A stretch of DNA of 35,121 bases from Azoarcus sp. (GCA_031277975.1 JAITLI010000098.1:1-35121), one strand, 5' to 3'; counted from the stretch's first letter, positions 13,023-24,241 are shown. A program made the numbers and translations. Notes: generated by a model from the sequence alone, not told the origin.

Positions 13023-13454
13023 ATGCCCATGACCGAATTGACCTCCGTCCAGCGCCACGCCCTGCGCGCCCGCGCCCATGCCCTGCATCCCGTCGTCACC
13101 ATCGCCGGCAACGGCCTGGGCGCTGGTGTCATCGCCGAACTGGAACGCTCGCTCCAGGCGCACGAACTCATCAAGGTCCGCATCCAGGGGGCGGAGCGCG
13201 CCCGGCGCGCGGCGCTGCTGGCCGAAGCGTGCGAAGCGCTGGACGCCGCACCCGTCCAGCACATCGGCAACATACTCATCATCTGGCGCCCCCGCAAGGA
13301 AAAACCCGGAGCGAAGAAGCCCGCCGCCGCGCCCAGGAACATGGCCACGGCGAAATCCGCCGCGGCCTTCGCCGCCGCTGCCCGCCGCGCCGCGTTCGAA
13401 AAGGCCGCGCCCGGACAAAAGCGCGGCAAAGCGCGCCGCAACCAACCGCGCTGA
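13023..13454 (+). CDS. yhbY: CRM-domain (CRS1/YhbY) ribosome-associated RNA-binding protein with basic C-terminal tail
   Basis: [49 protein letters not shown]...[10 protein letters not shown]; divergent from rlmE. Confidence 0.9.
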   Translation: MPMTELTSVQRHALRARAHALHPVVTIAGNGLGAGVIAELERSLQAHELIKVRIQGAERARRAALLAEACEALDAAPVQHIGNILIIWRPRKEKPGAKKPAAAPRNMATAKSAAAFAAAARRAAFEKAAPGQKRGKARRNQPR

Positions 13455-13507
13455 CGCCACGCAGCGCGCCGCTGTTTTTTTGGCGGAGGAGCGGGTTCTC
13501 CCAATGG

Positions 13508-13640
13508 ATTACCCTTCCCCGCTTTGTACAGACCGAAGACATAGGTAACAAGTGTGCCAAGACATGTAGGTACCTATGCACGCCAAGCGGGGGAAGGGAA
13601 TCCTGAGCGCCGCTGTTTCGGAGTGTGCAGATACCTATGG
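13508..13640. repeat. Repeat-rich intergenic element: 17-bp inverted repeat plus repeated GATACCTATG-type motifs
   Basis: Left arm 13508-13524 attacccttccccgctt versus right arm 13585-13601 aagcgggggaagggaat (near-perfect reverse complement), enclosing gaagacataggtaac and agacatgtaggtacctatg; followed by gcgccgctgtttcggagtgtgcagatacctatgg, shared with 24331-24371 in inverse orientation. Confidence 0.7.
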
Positions 13641-13654
13641 CCGGGGGGTGGGCG

Positions 13655-14431
13655 TCAGGCGTGGCGTTCCGTTTCGCTCGCGCCGGGAAGCTGTTCGCTG
13701 GTGCGGCCAAAGCGGCGCTCGCGCTCGCGGTAGGAGGCGATGGCTTCGTCGAGGAGATGGGCGTCGAAGTCGGGCCACAGGGCGTCGGTGAAATAGAATT
13801 CTGTGTAGGCCAGTTGCCAGAGCAGGAAATTGCTGATCCGCTGTTCGCCGCCGGTGCGGATGAAGAGGTCGGGTTCCGGGGCAAAGCTCATCGACAGTTC
13901 GGCGGCGAGCGCTTCTTCGCTGATCTTGTCGAGTCCCGGCTGGCGGGCGAGCACGCGGTTGACGGCGCTGAGGATGTCCCAGCGCCCGCCGTAATTGGCG
14001 GCGATGGTCAGGTGCAGGCGGGTATTGCCAGCGGTGAGTTCTTCCGCAGCGGCGATGGCTTCGACCAGGGCCGCATCGAAGCGGGCGCGCTCGCCGATGA
14101 CGCGGAAGCGGATGCCGTTCTGGTGCAGGCGCCGGGCTTCTTTTTGCAGCGATTTGATGAAGAGCTGCATGAGGAAGGAGACTTCGTCGACGGGGCGGCG
14201 CCAGTTCTCCGAACTGAAGGCGAAGACGGTCAGGTATTCGACGCCGCGCTCAATGGCGGCGCGGGTGGCGCCGCGCAGGGCTTCGACGCCCCGGGTGTGG
14301 CCGGAGATGCGCGGCAGGAAGCGCTTGCGCGCCCAGCGTCCGTTGCCATCCATGATGATGGCAATGTGGCGCGGCGCCAGGCCGACGGCGGGGATGGTCT
14401 GGGTGGAACTAACGAAGCTTTGATCCGCCAT
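13655..14431 (-). CDS. uppS: Isoprenyl transferase / undecaprenyl diphosphate synthase
   Basis: [64 protein letters not shown]. Confidence 0.97.
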   Translation of the reverse strand: MADQSFVSSTQTIPAVGLAPRHIAIIMDGNGRWARKRFLPRISGHTRGVEALRGATRAAIERGVEYLTVFAFSSENWRRPVDEVSFLMQLFIKSLQKEARRLHQNGIRFRVIGERARFDAALVEAIAAAEELTAGNTRLHLTIAANYGGRWDILSAVNRVLARQPGLDKISEEALAAELSMSFAPEPDLFIRTGGEQRISNFLLWQLAYTEFYFTDALWPDFDAHLLDEAIASYRERERRFGRTSEQLPGASETERHA

Positions 14432-14479
14432 CGGACGCCTCCACGCGGGTTGCCGGCATGCGCCGCACTGACCGGCCCG

Positions 14480-15037
14480 TCAAACTTGCATCAACTCTTG
14501 TTCTTTCTGGGCGAGCAGTTTGTCGATTTCGGCGATATGGCGGTCGGTGAGCTTCTGAATGTCTTCCTCGGCCCGCCGTTCCTCGTCTTCGGAGATGGTC
14601 TTGTCCCTGACCGCATCCTTGAGGTGCTGGTTGGCGTCGCGGCGCAGGTTGCGCACGGCCACTTTCGCGCCTTCGCCTTCGTGCTTGACGATCTTGGCGA
14701 GTTCGCGGCGGCGTTCTTCGGTGAGCGGCGGCATGGGCACGCGGATAATTTCGCCGGTGTTGGCGGGGTTGACGCCGAGGTCGGAGTCGCGGATGGCTTT
14801 TTCCACTTTCGCCACCATCGGCTTCTCCCACGGCTGCACGCCGATGGTGCGGGCGTCGATCAAGGTGACGTTGGCGACTTGGCCGATCGGCGTCATATTG
14901 CCGTAGTAGTCGACCTGGATGTGGTCGAGCAGGCCGGTATGGGCGCGGCCCGTGCGGATCTTGACCAAGCCGCTCTTGAGCGCTTCGACCGATTTCTGCA
15001 TTTTGTGTTCGATCGTTTTCTTGAGTTCGGCAATCAT
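14480..15037 (-). CDS. frr: Ribosome recycling factor
   Basis: [38 protein letters not shown]-type region, full 185-aa length. Confidence 0.97.
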   Translation of the reverse strand: MIAELKKTIEHKMQKSVEALKSGLVKIRTGRAHTGLLDHIQVDYYGNMTPIGQVANVTLIDARTIGVQPWEKPMVAKVEKAIRDSDLGVNPANTGEIIRVPMPPLTEERRRELAKIVKHEGEGAKVAVRNLRRDANQHLKDAVRDKTISEDEERRAEEDIQKLTDRHIAEIDKLLAQKEQELMQV

Positions 15038-15046
15038 CGGAAAACC

Positions 15047-15766
15047 TCACGAGTGAACCAGTGTGCCCTCGTCTTCGCCCGCGACCACCCTGCGCAGGGC
15101 ACCCGGCTTGAAGATCGAGAAGACGTTGATCGGCAGTTTCTGATCGCGGCACAGCGCAAAGGCGGTGGCGTCGAGCACGGCCAGGTTGCGGCCAATGGCT
15201 TCGTCGAAACTGATGCGTGAAAACCGCTGCGCGGCGGTGTTTTTCAGGGGGTCGGCGGTATAGATGCCGTCGACCTTGGTGGCCTTGAGCACGATCTGTG
15301 CGCCGATTTCGGCGCCGCGCAGGGCCGCCGCCGTGTCGGTGGTAAAAAAGGGATTGCCCGTACCCGCGGCGAAGACCACCACTCGCCCGGCTTCGAGGTG
15401 ATGAATGGCGCGGCCCCGGGTATAGGGTTCGACCACCTGGTCGATGCGCAGCGCCGAGAGTACGCGGGCGGCCTGCCCGGCGCGGCGCATGGCGTCGGCG
15501 AGCGCCATGGCGTTCATCACTGTGGCGAGCATGCCCATGTAGTCGGCGGTGGCGCGATCCATGCCGCCGGCCGCACCCGTCATGCCGCGAAAGATATTAC
15601 CGCCGCCGATCACGACACCGCTCTGTACGCCCAGGCGCGAGACTTCGGCAATCTCGGCGACGATGCGGGCGATGACTTCTTCGTTGATGCCGTAGCTGTC
15701 GCCGCCCATCAGGGCTTCGCCCGAGAGCTTGAGCAGGATGCGGGAATAGGCGGGCACAGCGGCCAT
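15047..15766 (-). CDS. pyrH: UMP kinase
   Basis: [58 protein letters not shown]. Confidence 0.98.
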   Translation of the reverse strand: MAAVPAYSRILLKLSGEALMGGDSYGINEEVIARIVAEIAEVSRLGVQSGVVIGGGNIFRGMTGAAGGMDRATADYMGMLATVMNAMALADAMRRAGQAARVLSALRIDQVVEPYTRGRAIHHLEAGRVVVFAAGTGNPFFTTDTAAALRGAEIGAQIVLKATKVDGIYTADPLKNTAAQRFSRISFDEAIGRNLAVLDATAFALCRDQKLPINVFSIFKPGALRRVVAGEDEGTLVHS

Positions 15767-15782
15767 GCGGGGGGCCTTGTCC

Positions 15783-16676
15783 TTATTTTTTCGCGGCGGC
15801 CGCGGCGGCCTGTTGCGCCACTTCGGCGGCGAAATCGGCGGTCTTTTTCTCGATGCCCTCGCCGACGACGTAGAGGGTGAAGCCCGCCACCGCCGCGCCT
15901 TTGCTTTTCAACAGTTGTTCCACGGTCTGCTTGTCGTCCTTGACGAATGCCTGCCCGAGCAAGGTGACTTCCTTGAGGAATTTCCGCACCGCGCCTTCGG
16001 CGATTTTTTCCAGCATGTCTTCGGGCTTGCCGGATTCGCGCGCCTTCTCCAGGGCGATGCGGCGCTCGCTGTCGATCAGCGCGGCCTCGATGCCGGAAAC
16101 GTCGAGCGCCTTCGGCTTGGAGGCGGCGATGTGCATCGCCAGATCCTTGCCCAGTTGTTCGTCGCCGCCGATGAGATCGAGCAGCACGCCGATCCTGGCG
16201 CCGCCGTGGATATAGGAATAGAGCGCGCCCTTGGCTTCGACGCGCTGGAAGCGGCGCAGGGTCATGTTCTCGCCGATCTTGCCAACGAGGGCGCCGCGGG
16301 TCGACTCCACTGTGCCTTCGCCAAGCGGCAGCGCGGAGAGCGCGGCGATGTCCGCGGGCGCTTGCTCCGCCGCCAACGTGGCGGCGTTCTTCACCAAGGC
16401 GATGAAATCTTCGTTCCTGGCGACGAAATCGGTTTCACAGTTGCCTTCCAGAATCGCGCCCAGCTTGCCGCCCGGGGCGATGTGGATCGCCACTACGCCC
16501 TCGGCGGTGATGCGCGCCGCCGCCTTGGTGGCCTTGTTGCCCAGCTTGACGCGCAGGATTTCCTCGGCCTTGCCCATGTCGCCACCGGCTTCCGCCAGCG
16601 CTTTCTTGCATTCCATCATCGGCGCGTCGGTCTTCTCGCGCAGTTCCTTGACCATGCCCGCGGTAATTTCCGCCAT
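15783..16676 (-). CDS. tsf: Elongation factor Ts
   Basis: [44 protein letters not shown]. Confidence 0.98.
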   Translation of the reverse strand: MAEITAGMVKELREKTDAPMMECKKALAEAGGDMGKAEEILRVKLGNKATKAAARITAEGVVAIHIAPGGKLGAILEGNCETDFVARNEDFIALVKNAATLAAEQAPADIAALSALPLGEGTVESTRGALVGKIGENMTLRRFQRVEAKGALYSYIHGGARIGVLLDLIGGDEQLGKDLAMHIAASKPKALDVSGIEAALIDSERRIALEKARESGKPEDMLEKIAEGAVRKFLKEVTLLGQAFVKDDKQTVEQLLKSKGAAVAGFTLYVVGEGIEKKTADFAAEVAQQAAAAAAKK

Positions 16677-16751
16677 GCTGATTCACTCCTCGTTTTCGTT
16701 TATGGCGCGCGGCGCAACTGGGCGTTCCGCCGCGACTTGTCCGCCATGGCG

Positions 16752-17513
16752 TCAGGCGTCTTCCGCCTGCTCGTCCTCTTCCTCGACCTCAATGAACTCC
16801 TCGCTGTCCGTCTCGACGATCTCCGTGAGTGCCTGGCTGCGGCCTTGCAGGACGGCGTCGGCCACGCCACGCGCGTAGAGGCGGATGGCGCGGGAAGAAT
16901 CGTCGTTGCCGGGAATCACGTAATCCACGCCATCCGGCGAATGATTGGTATCGACCACCGCCACGACCGGAATGCCCAGCTTACGCGCTTCGGTGATGGC
17001 GATCTTGTGGTAGCCGACGTCGATCACGAACAGCGCGTCGGGCAGGCCACCCATGTCCTTGATACCGCCGATGGATTTTTGCAGCTTTTCCATCTCGCGC
17101 CGCATCATCAGCGCCTCACGCTTGGAGAGGCGTTCGACCGAACCGCCGTCCCCGAGGATCGCCTCCAGCTCTTTCAGGCGCTTGATCGACAGCTTGACGG
17201 TCTTGAAATTGGTGAGCATGCCGCCGAGCCAACGTTCATCGACATAGGGCATGCCAGCGCGGCGCGCTTCCTCGGCGAGAATCTCGCGCGCCTGGCGCTT
17301 TGTGCTGACGAAAAGGATCGTACCGCGTTTTGCCGTGAGCTTGCGCACGAAATCCATGGCCTCGTTGTACTTGGCCAAGGTCTTTTCGAGATTGACGATA
17401 TGAATCTTGTTGCGGTGGCCGAAAATGTACGGTGCCATCTTCGGATTCCAGAAACGGGTCTGGTGGCCAAAATGGACGCCCGCTTCGAGCATCTGGCGCA
17501 TCGTGACAGACAT
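16752..17513 (-). CDS. rpsB: 30S ribosomal protein S2
   Basis: [81 protein letters not shown]. Confidence 0.98.
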   Translation of the reverse strand: MSVTMRQMLEAGVHFGHQTRFWNPKMAPYIFGHRNKIHIVNLEKTLAKYNEAMDFVRKLTAKRGTILFVSTKRQAREILAEEARRAGMPYVDERWLGGMLTNFKTVKLSIKRLKELEAILGDGGSVERLSKREALMMRREMEKLQKSIGGIKDMGGLPDALFVIDVGYHKIAITEARKLGIPVVAVVDTNHSPDGVDYVIPGNDDSSRAIRLYARGVADAVLQGRSQALTEIVETDSEEFIEVEEEDEQAEDA

Positions 17514-18038
17514 GTGTGACTCCAACTTTTTTCAGGGTTGACCTCCGCCGGGCGAGGCGGGAACCTTCCCGCCAGTGCCGCCGTTTGGCAAACCCGCGCG
17601 ACCGCGGCCTCCCCGAAACGGCGCACCCCGACCGACCCGGCGTGCGAATTTCATCCCCGCGGAGAACCCCCGCGAAAATAAGTCGGCAATTGTAACACCA
17701 TGGGAACGTGCTTCTCAAGCCGCCGCGGGCGACATTGTGTCGCGGCGATATCTCCTTATCCACGCCTCTCCGCTCCGCGCCGACTCGCACATGAATCTTT
17801 GTCGATCATATCGGCCAACGTGGCGCCGGCGCTGTACGCCAATGTTGCCTACGAAGAAGTGTTGTGGCTGGTACTGGAAGGGTTGCGGCAAGTATTTGGC
17901 GAAGTGGGGTTGCGGCGCGTGGCGGCGGCTTTCGTCGGGCGAGGTTTAATGATAGGCTTCGCCCCCTTACTCCTTATGCTGTACCTGCGCCCGCTGGCGG
18001 TTTCCGATCTTCATCGTGGATGCTGTTGAAATAGCCGT

Positions 18039-18113
18039 CTCCCTGTAGTTCAATGGACAGAACGAGCGCCTCCTAAGCGCTAGATACAGGTTCGATTCCT
18101 GTCGGGGGGACCA
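18039..18113 (+). tRNA. tRNA-Arg (anticodon CCT)
   Basis: CTCCCTGTAGTTCAATGGACAGAACGAGCGCCTCCTAAGCGCTAGATACAGGTTCGATTCCTGTCGGGGGGACCA; cloverleaf with several G-U pairs in the acceptor stem, anticodon loop CTCCTAA, encoded CCA. Confidence 0.9.
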
Positions 18114-18159
18114 GTTCACAGTCCGAAAAAGTCCAATAAAACAGGGAATCCACTCCCGT

Positions 18160-18720
18160 TCATTCGGGTTTTGCCGCGCCGCGCCGGGCGCGTCTTCGCC
18201 ATTGCCAGATGCGCTCCAGCCGCCAGAGGCCATGGACGGAAAAATATCCGGTCAGCGCCAGTCCGCTGGCGAGCAGCACGAGACCGAGAGCCAGCGGTTT
18301 GCCGAGACCGCTCATCCAGTCCATCAGAGCCATGCACCAGTCGTACAGGCTCATGCCGCTCCATTCGGGGGGGGCGGTGAAAGCGCTTCCCGAATGGGCG
18401 GAATTGCCCAGCGCCCAATTGCCCAGCATGAAGGCGGCGAAATAGAGCGGGACGATAGTAAACGGGTTGGTGTAGAGCGTGGTGGCGAGCGCCAGCGGCA
18501 GGTTGGCGCGCAGGACAACGCACAGGAGCGCCGCGCCGGGCATCTGGAACGGCCCGGGAATCAGTCCGCAGAAAAGCCCGACGGCGACGCCGCGCGCGGC
18601 GGATTGGCGGTTGAGGTACCAGAGGAAGGGATGGAGCAGATTTCCGGCGAAAGGGCGCAGCCAGCGCTGGCGGGCAATGGCGTCCCGGTCGGGAAGCAAG
18701 CGGCGGAAAATGCTTTTCAT
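18160..18720 (-). CDS. DUF2062 domain-containing membrane protein
   Basis: MKSIFRRLLPDRDAI...GVAVGLFCGLIPGPFQMPGAALLCVVLRANLPLALATTLYTNPFTIVPLYFAAFMLG is the DUF2062 signature. Confidence 0.85.
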   Translation of the reverse strand: MKSIFRRLLPDRDAIARQRWLRPFAGNLLHPFLWYLNRQSAARGVAVGLFCGLIPGPFQMPGAALLCVVLRANLPLALATTLYTNPFTIVPLYFAAFMLGNWALGNSAHSGSAFTAPPEWSGMSLYDWCMALMDWMSGLGKPLALGLVLLASGLALTGYFSVHGLWRLERIWQWRRRARRGAAKPE

Positions 18721-18837
18721 ATATCCTGGCAAACCGGTGCGCATGGGCAGAAAATGCGCGTGAAGCAGCGGGTAGGACTGCGGGGGCGGAAGGCGTAGTA
18801 TAAGCACTGTTTTTATTGTTTATCGACAGGAACACTC

Positions 18838-20037
18838 ATGAGCACCGATAAATCTCCTGCCGCGCCCCCGGCTCCTCCAGCTCCTCCAGCCCCCATGCGG
18901 CGGGTCCGCGCGGCGGACACGAAAGACGCCCGACCCCGGCGCGCCAGCCTGGGCGACACCGCGACTTCCAGCACCAGGCAAGGGATCGAGGCTTTCGAGG
19001 TCAACCAGGCGCTCGATGCCGCCCGCGCTTCCAAGATCGTGGCCATGACCGATATTCTCCAATCCCAGGGCGGCGACATCCAGTCCGCGGCCAGCGCGCT
19101 GGAAGCCATTCTCGCGGGGGCTTCGCCCGACGATATCGAGGTCTTGCGCGAGACTTTCCTGAAAAAGGCGCTGACAACCAGGGACGGCAATGGCAAATTG
19201 GCGGTCAGGCCCGACGACGAGCTTTCCGATGATTGGCGCAGCGGCGGTTATCCTTACAAAAACCTGATGTCGCGCAAGAATTACGAAAAGCAGAAATACC
19301 ATCTCCAAGTGGAATTGCTGAAATTGCAGGCTTGGGTCAAGGAAACGGGGCAAAGAGTCGTCATCCTTTTCGAGGGCCGCGACGCGGCGGGCAAAGGCGG
19401 TACCATCAAGCGTTTCATGGAACATTTGAATCCGCGCGGCGCTTCGGTCATCGCGCTGGAAAAGCCTTCGGATGTCGAGCGCGGGCAATGGTATTTCCAG
19501 CGTTATATCCAGCATTTGCCGACCGCCGGCGAAATCGTGCTGTTCGACCGCTCTTGGTACAACCGCGCCGGAGTGGAAAAAGTCATGGGGTTTTGCTCGA
19601 CGGATGAATACGTCGAATTCATGCGCCAGTGTCCGGAATTCGAGCGCAATCTCGTGCGCAGCGGCATTCATCTGGTCAAGTTCTGGTTCTCGGTGAGCCG
19701 CGCCGAGCAGCGGCGGCGATTCAAGGAGCGAAAAAGCCATCCCTTGAAGCAATGGAAGCTCTCGCCCATCGACATGGCTTCGCTCGACAAATGGGGCGAT
19801 TACACCAAGGCGAAGGAAGCGATGTTCTTTTACACCGATACGGCGGACGCGCCATGGACGGTGGTGAAATCCGATTGCAAGAAACGGGCGCGCCTCAATG
19901 CCTTGCGTTATGTGCTGCACAAACTGCCTTATGCCAATAAGGATATCAGCCGTATCGGCCCGCTCGACCCCCTGATCGTGGGCCGCGCCAATGTGGTTTA
20001 CGAAAAAGGCGAACAGGAAGGCACGCCCGTGCTGTAA
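18838..20037 (+). CDS. ppk2: PPK2-family polyphosphate kinase with N-terminal extension
   Basis: VILFEGRDAAGKGGTIKRFMEHLNPRGA (Walker A), DRSWYNRAGVEKVMGF (Walker B/lid), FWFSVSRAEQRRRFKER; about 130 aa precede the kinase core. Confidence 0.93.
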   Translation: MSTDKSPAAPPAPPAPPAPMRRVRAADTKDARPRRASLGDTATSSTRQGIEAFEVNQALDAARASKIVAMTDILQSQGGDIQSAASALEAILAGASPDDIEVLRETFLKKALTTRDGNGKLAVRPDDELSDDWRSGGYPYKNLMSRKNYEKQKYHLQVELLKLQAWVKETGQRVVILFEGRDAAGKGGTIKRFMEHLNPRGASVIALEKPSDVERGQWYFQRYIQHLPTAGEIVLFDRSWYNRAGVEKVMGFCSTDEYVEFMRQCPEFERNLVRSGIHLVKFWFSVSRAEQRRRFKERKSHPLKQWKLSPIDMASLDKWGDYTKAKEAMFFYTDTADAPWTVVKSDCKKRARLNALRYVLHKLPYANKDISRIGPLDPLIVGRANVVYEKGEQEGTPVL

Positions 20038-20143
20038 GCCGGTGTGGAGAGCGGCCACGCGGGGGGACGGCGCGCTTGCGCTGCGCGGGTCACGATGCAT
20101 GGCCCGGCCGGTTTCCGGGCGCCGCAGGCCCCGTCTGTAAACC

Positions 20144-22498
20144 ATGATATTCCGGATAAAACGCCTCCTCTCTATTCGCCCTTTTGGGCGCACCCTGCTG
20201 TTTGCCCTGATTGGCCTTTCAGCTTTTCTGTTTACGCTGGATCGCCTGTTTCCGCCTCCCACGCCGGGACGGGATTCGCCCAGGGCCTTGCTGGTGACGG
20301 CGCGCGATGGCACGCCGCTGCGGGCTTTCCCCGATCGGGAGCATATCTGGCGTTATCCGGTCGCGCTGGATGAAGTCTCACCCCGCTATCTGGAAGCCCT
20401 GATCCGTTACGAGGATCGAACCTTTTACCGCCATCCGGGCGTCAATCCGCTGGCGCTTTTCCGGGCGGCCTGGCAATGGATGAGGCACGGGAAAATCATC
20501 TCCGGCGGCTCGACCCTGACCATGCAGGTGGCGCGCATCCTGGAACCCATGCCGCGCACCGTGGGCGGCAAGATGAAACAAATCCTGCGCGCCATGCAAT
20601 TGGAGTGGCGTCTTTCCAAAGCGGAAATCCTCACGCTCTACATCAACCACGCGCCGATGGGCGGCGTACTGGAAGGCGTGGAAGCGGCCAGCCGCGCCTA
20701 TCTGGGAAAGCCCTCCCGCCGCCTGAGCCACGCCGAAGCGGCGCTCCTGGCCGTGTTGCCGCAGGCGCCTTCCCTCTACCGCCCCGACCGCCATCCTGCG
20801 CGGGCGCGGCGGGCGCGTGACAAAGTCATTGCCCGCATGCGCGGGCAATGGGCGGCGGAAGACATCGCCGACGCTTTTTCCGAGCCGCCTTTTTCCCAGA
20901 CCGTGAAAGACCCCCTGCTGGCTCCCCTGCTGGCGGAGCGCCTGAAAAAACAGGCCGCCGGGCGCGAGCGCATTGATTCGACCATCGACGCGCACATCCA
21001 GCAGACCGTGGAACTCCTGCTCTCCGGCCGTATCCATGCCCTGCCGCCCCGGGTTTCCATGGCCGCGCTGGTGGTGGATAACGCTGGCCTGGAAGTGCGC
21101 GCCTACGCCGGTTCGGCGGATTTCGGCGACGAGCGGCGTTTTGCCCATGTCGACATGGTGCAGGCTTCGCGCTCGCCCGGCTCCACGCTCAAGCCCTTTT
21201 TGTATGGCCTGGCGCTGGACGAGGGGCTGATTCATTCCGAATCGCTGCTCGCGGATGTGCCGCAATCCTTTTCCGGCTACCAGCCGGGCAATTTCCAGCA
21301 ATCCTTCCATGGCCCGGTCAGCGTTTCCGAAGCCTTGGTCAAATCCCTGAACGTCCCCGCCGTGGAAGTGCTGGAGCGCCTGGGGCCGGCCCATTTCACC
21401 GCCCTGCTGCGCCGGGGCGGCATGAAGCTGGATTTCAGGCGCGGCGCGGAACCCAATCTTTCCGTCATCCTCGGTGGCGCAGGCGTCAGCCTGGAACAAC
21501 TGGTGAGCGCCTATACGGCGCTGGCGCGCCGGGGATTGGCGGGCAAACTGCGGTTCACGTCCGATGCGCCCGTAGAAGAACGGCGGATGCTCTCCCCGGG
21601 CGCGGCCTTCATCATCCGCGACATCCTGGAATCGGGCGGCCCCATGGGGCGTGCGCTGGAGAGCGGCGCCGGGCAGCAACGGGGGATTGCCTGGAAAACA
21701 GGCACCAGCTTTGGCTTCCGGGATGCCTGGGCGATCGGCGTCTCCGACCGCCATACCGTCGGCGTCTGGGTCGGGCGGCCCGACGGCACCCCCAACCCGG
21801 GTTTTTTCGGTGCGAACGCGGCGGCTCCCCTGCTGGTGGATATTTTCGACGCCCTGGGCGCCGCCGCCCTTGCCGATTCCCCCATCCCCGCGCGCAAAAG
21901 GCCGCCGGAAGCGCAGCAGGAGCGTATCTGCTGGCCGCTGGGTCTCCGGCAATCCAGTACCGCTCCGGAACATTGCCATCAAGCCCGTCTGGCCTGGCTC
22001 CTGAACGGCGCCGCGCCCCCCACTTTCCCTGACCGCCTGCGCGGCGGCGAAGCGCGTTACCGGCTGCAAATCGACCCCGTGAGCCAGCGCCGCGCCCTGC
22101 CCGGCTGCTTCAGGGGGGCGCTCGAAACGCGGGAGATCGCGCGCTGGCCCGCCGTGCTGGAGCCTTGGCTCACGCCGGACACGCGTCCCAAGGCCCTGCC
22201 GCCGCCGTGGTGGCCCGACTGCGCGGGGCATGCCACGCCCGAAGCCGGATTGAAAATCGTCGGCGCGAACCACAACGAGATATTGCGCCGTTCCGCGGCG
22301 GGCAATGCGCCCTTCATTCGCCTCGAAGTGCGGGGGAAGACAGAAGGCGAAGTGATCTGGCTCGTCAATGGCCGCAACCAGGGCCGCCGCCCGGCGCGCG
22401 CCAGTTTTGCCTATCGCCTGGAACACCCTGGCCGCTACGACATCACCGCGATGGACGAGCAGGGCCATTACGACCGGGTGAGCCTGAGCGCGCGCTGA
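20144..22498 (+). CDS. pbpC: Penicillin-binding protein 1C (peptidoglycan glycosyltransferase/transpeptidase)
   Basis: RYEDRTFYRHPGVNPLALFRA, GGSTLTMQVARILEP, SPGSTLKPFLYGLALDEG, WKTGTSFGFRDAWAIG, C-terminal BiPBP_C-like domain. Confidence 0.93.
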   Translation: MIFRIKRLLSIRPFGRTLLFALIGLSAFLFTLDRLFPPPTPGRDSPRALLVTARDGTPLRAFPDREHIWRYPVALDEVSPRYLEALIRYEDRTFYRHPGVNPLALFRAAWQWMRHGKIISGGSTLTMQVARILEPMPRTVGGKMKQILRAMQLEWRLSKAEILTLYINHAPMGGVLEGVEAASRAYLGKPSRRLSHAEAALLAVLPQAPSLYRPDRHPARARRARDKVIARMRGQWAAEDIADAFSEPPFSQTVKDPLLAPLLAERLKKQAAGRERIDSTIDAHIQQTVELLLSGRIHALPPRVSMAALVVDNAGLEVRAYAGSADFGDERRFAHVDMVQASRSPGSTLKPFLYGLALDEGLIHSESLLADVPQSFSGYQPGNFQQSFHGPVSVSEALVKSLNVPAVEVLERLGPAHFTALLRRGGMKLDFRRGAEPNLSVILGGAGVSLEQLVSAYTALARRGLAGKLRFTSDAPVEERRMLSPGAAFIIRDILESGGPMGRALESGAGQQRGIAWKTGTSFGFRDAWAIGVSDRHTVGVWVGRPDGTPNPGFFGANAAAPLLVDIFDALGAAALADSPIPARKRPPEAQQERICWPLGLRQSSTAPEHCHQARLAWLLNGAAPPTFPDRLRGGEARYRLQIDPVSQRRALPGCFRGALETREIARWPAVLEPWLTPDTRPKALPPPWWPDCAGHATPEAGLKIVGANHNEILRRSAAGNAPFIRLEVRGKTEGEVIWLVNGRNQGRRPARASFAYRLEHPGRYDITAMDEQGHYDRVSLSAR

Positions 22499-22708
22499 TT
22501 GAATCCGGTCCCTGATTTCCTTTTCACCTCATTCCATGACATGCGCCTTGTTCCATCGATGCGCTCCAGGGTGATTGCGAATCCGCATTGTGCGCGGGCC
22601 GCGCGGTTTTCCGGCGGGAACAAAAGCGGCAGCGCGGATAAGATTATAATGCCCGGCCTGTTTTCTATTTCCCATTGTCCTGTTTCATGATTGGGTGACG
22701 CAAACAAT

Positions 22709-24241
22709 ATGTTCCTGAAAATCCTCATGATGGCGATCTTCATCGCCGTCACTGTCTACATTGGTTTCCGCGCCCGCAAGAGCGCGCTGGACGTCGATGG
22801 TTTCGTGCTTGGCGGGCGCAAGGTGGGGCCATGGCTTTCCGCCTTCGCGTATGGCACCTCGTATTTTTCGGCGGTGGTCTTCATCGGCTATGCCGGTCAA
22901 TTCGGCTGGAAATACGGAATGGCGGCGCTGTGGATCGGGCTGGGAAATGCCTTCGTCGGCAGCCTGCTCGCTTGGTACGTACTGGGCGCGCGCACGCGCG
23001 CGATGACACACCATTTGCATGCGCGGACCATGCCCGAATTTTTCGGCGCGCGCTTTTCGAGCCGCTGGCTGCGCATTGCCGCCGCGGCGATCATTTTCGT
23101 TTTCCTCATTCCCTATACCGCCAGTATTTACAATGGGCTTTCACGCCTTTTCGACATGGCCTTCAATCTCCCATACGAATTGTGCGTCATCGCCATGGCG
23201 GTGCTGACCTGTGTTTACGTGGTGCTTGGCGGCTACATGGCGACCGCCATCAACGACACGGTACAGGGACTCATCATGCTGTTCGGCATCGTCGCCGTCA
23301 TCGTCGCGGTGTTGGGCGGGCATGGCGGCTTCACGCAGGCGGTCATTGCGCTCTCGCAGGCGCCCAACGACACGCCGGGTACGGCGGGGATGCAGGGCGC
23401 GTTCGTGTCGCTTTTCGGGCCTGATCCTTTCAATCTCGCGGGCGTGCTCGTCCTCACCTCGCTGGGCGTCTGGGGCTTGCCGCAGATGGTGCAGAAGTTC
23501 TACGCCATCCGGAGCAGCAACGCCATCAAGCGCGGCGCGGTCATCTCGACGTTCTTCGCGCTGGTGGTCGCGGGCGGCAGTTACTTCCTGGGCGGATTCG
23601 GACGGCTGGCTGCGGACAATATCGCCTACACTCCCGCCGGCACGCCGGTCTACGACTCGGTGATCCCCGCCATGCTGGCGAACATGCCCGATCTCCTGAT
23701 CGGACTCACGGTGGTTCTCGTGCTGAGCGCGTCCATGTCGACGCTGAGTTCGCTCGTACTGACTTCAAGCTCGACCATGACGCTCGATTTCATCAGGGGC
23801 AACTTCGTCAAGGATATGGACGTGAAGGGGCAACTCGTGTCGATCCGCCTGCTCATCGTGGTCTTCGTGCTCATCTCCACCATCATCGCGCTCGTGCAAT
23901 ACCATTCATCGGTCACGTTCATCGCGCAATTGATGTCCATCAGTTGGGGCGTGCTGGCGGGCGCCTTCCTCGCCCCTTTCCTTTACGGGCTGTACTGGAA
24001 GCGTGCCACCACGGCAAGCGTCTGGGCCTGTTTCGCCTTCGCGCTCGCGCTGGTTTGCAGCAACATGCTGCTGGGCTATGTCGGTTCGCCCATCAACGCC
24101 GGCGCGCTGGCGATGCTGGCGGGGTTGGCGATCGTACCGCTGGTCAGCTTCATCACCCCCCGTCCGGACGCGGCCCGGACCGATGCGCTTTTCAGGGAAT
24201 CATATGCCAACCTGCACGATAACCGGATAGACGCGGACTGA
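22709..24241 (+). CDS. Sodium:solute symporter (SSS) family protein
   Basis: Multiple TM helices; FVLGGRKVGPWLSAFAYGTSYFSAVVFIGYAG, GGYMATAINDTVQGLIMLFGI, SASMSTLSSLVLTSSSTMTLDFI typical of the SSS family. Substrate not assignable. Start 22709 (MFLKI) or 22691. Confidence 0.88.
   Translation: MFLKILMMAIFIAVTVYIGFRARKSALDVDGFVLGGRKVGPWLSAFAYGTSYFSAVVFIGYAGQFGWKYGMAALWIGLGNAFVGSLLAWYVLGARTRAMTHHLHARTMPEFFGARFSSRWLRIAAAAIIFVFLIPYTASIYNGLSRLFDMAFNLPYELCVIAMAVLTCVYVVLGGYMATAINDTVQGLIMLFGIVAVIVAVLGGHGGFTQAVIALSQAPNDTPGTAGMQGAFVSLFGPDPFNLAGVLVLTSLGVWGLPQMVQKFYAIRSSNAIKRGAVISTFFALVVAGGSYFLGGFGRLAADNIAYTPAGTPVYDSVIPAMLANMPDLLIGLTVVLVLSASMSTLSSLVLTSSSTMTLDFIRGNFVKDMDVKGQLVSIRLLIVVFVLISTIIALVQYHSSVTFIAQLMSISWGVLAGAFLAPFLYGLYWKRATTASVWACFAFALALVCSNMLLGYVGSPINAGALAMLAGLAIVPLVSFITPRPDAARTDALFRESYANLHDNRIDAD

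Noticed and set aside
13625-17519. Long plus-strand ORFs (531 aa and 584 aa) antisense to uppS-frr-pyrH and tsf-rpsB
   Set aside because: They run across gene boundaries of strongly conserved genes and have no domain-like sequence.
17700-18029. 109-aa ORF between rpsB and tRNA-Arg
   Set aside because: No recognisable family and composition shifts within the frame; may be a gene relic but unsupported.
20378-22468. 696-aa minus-strand ORF antisense to pbpC
   Set aside because: Shadow of pbpC; composition typical of antisense high-GC frames.
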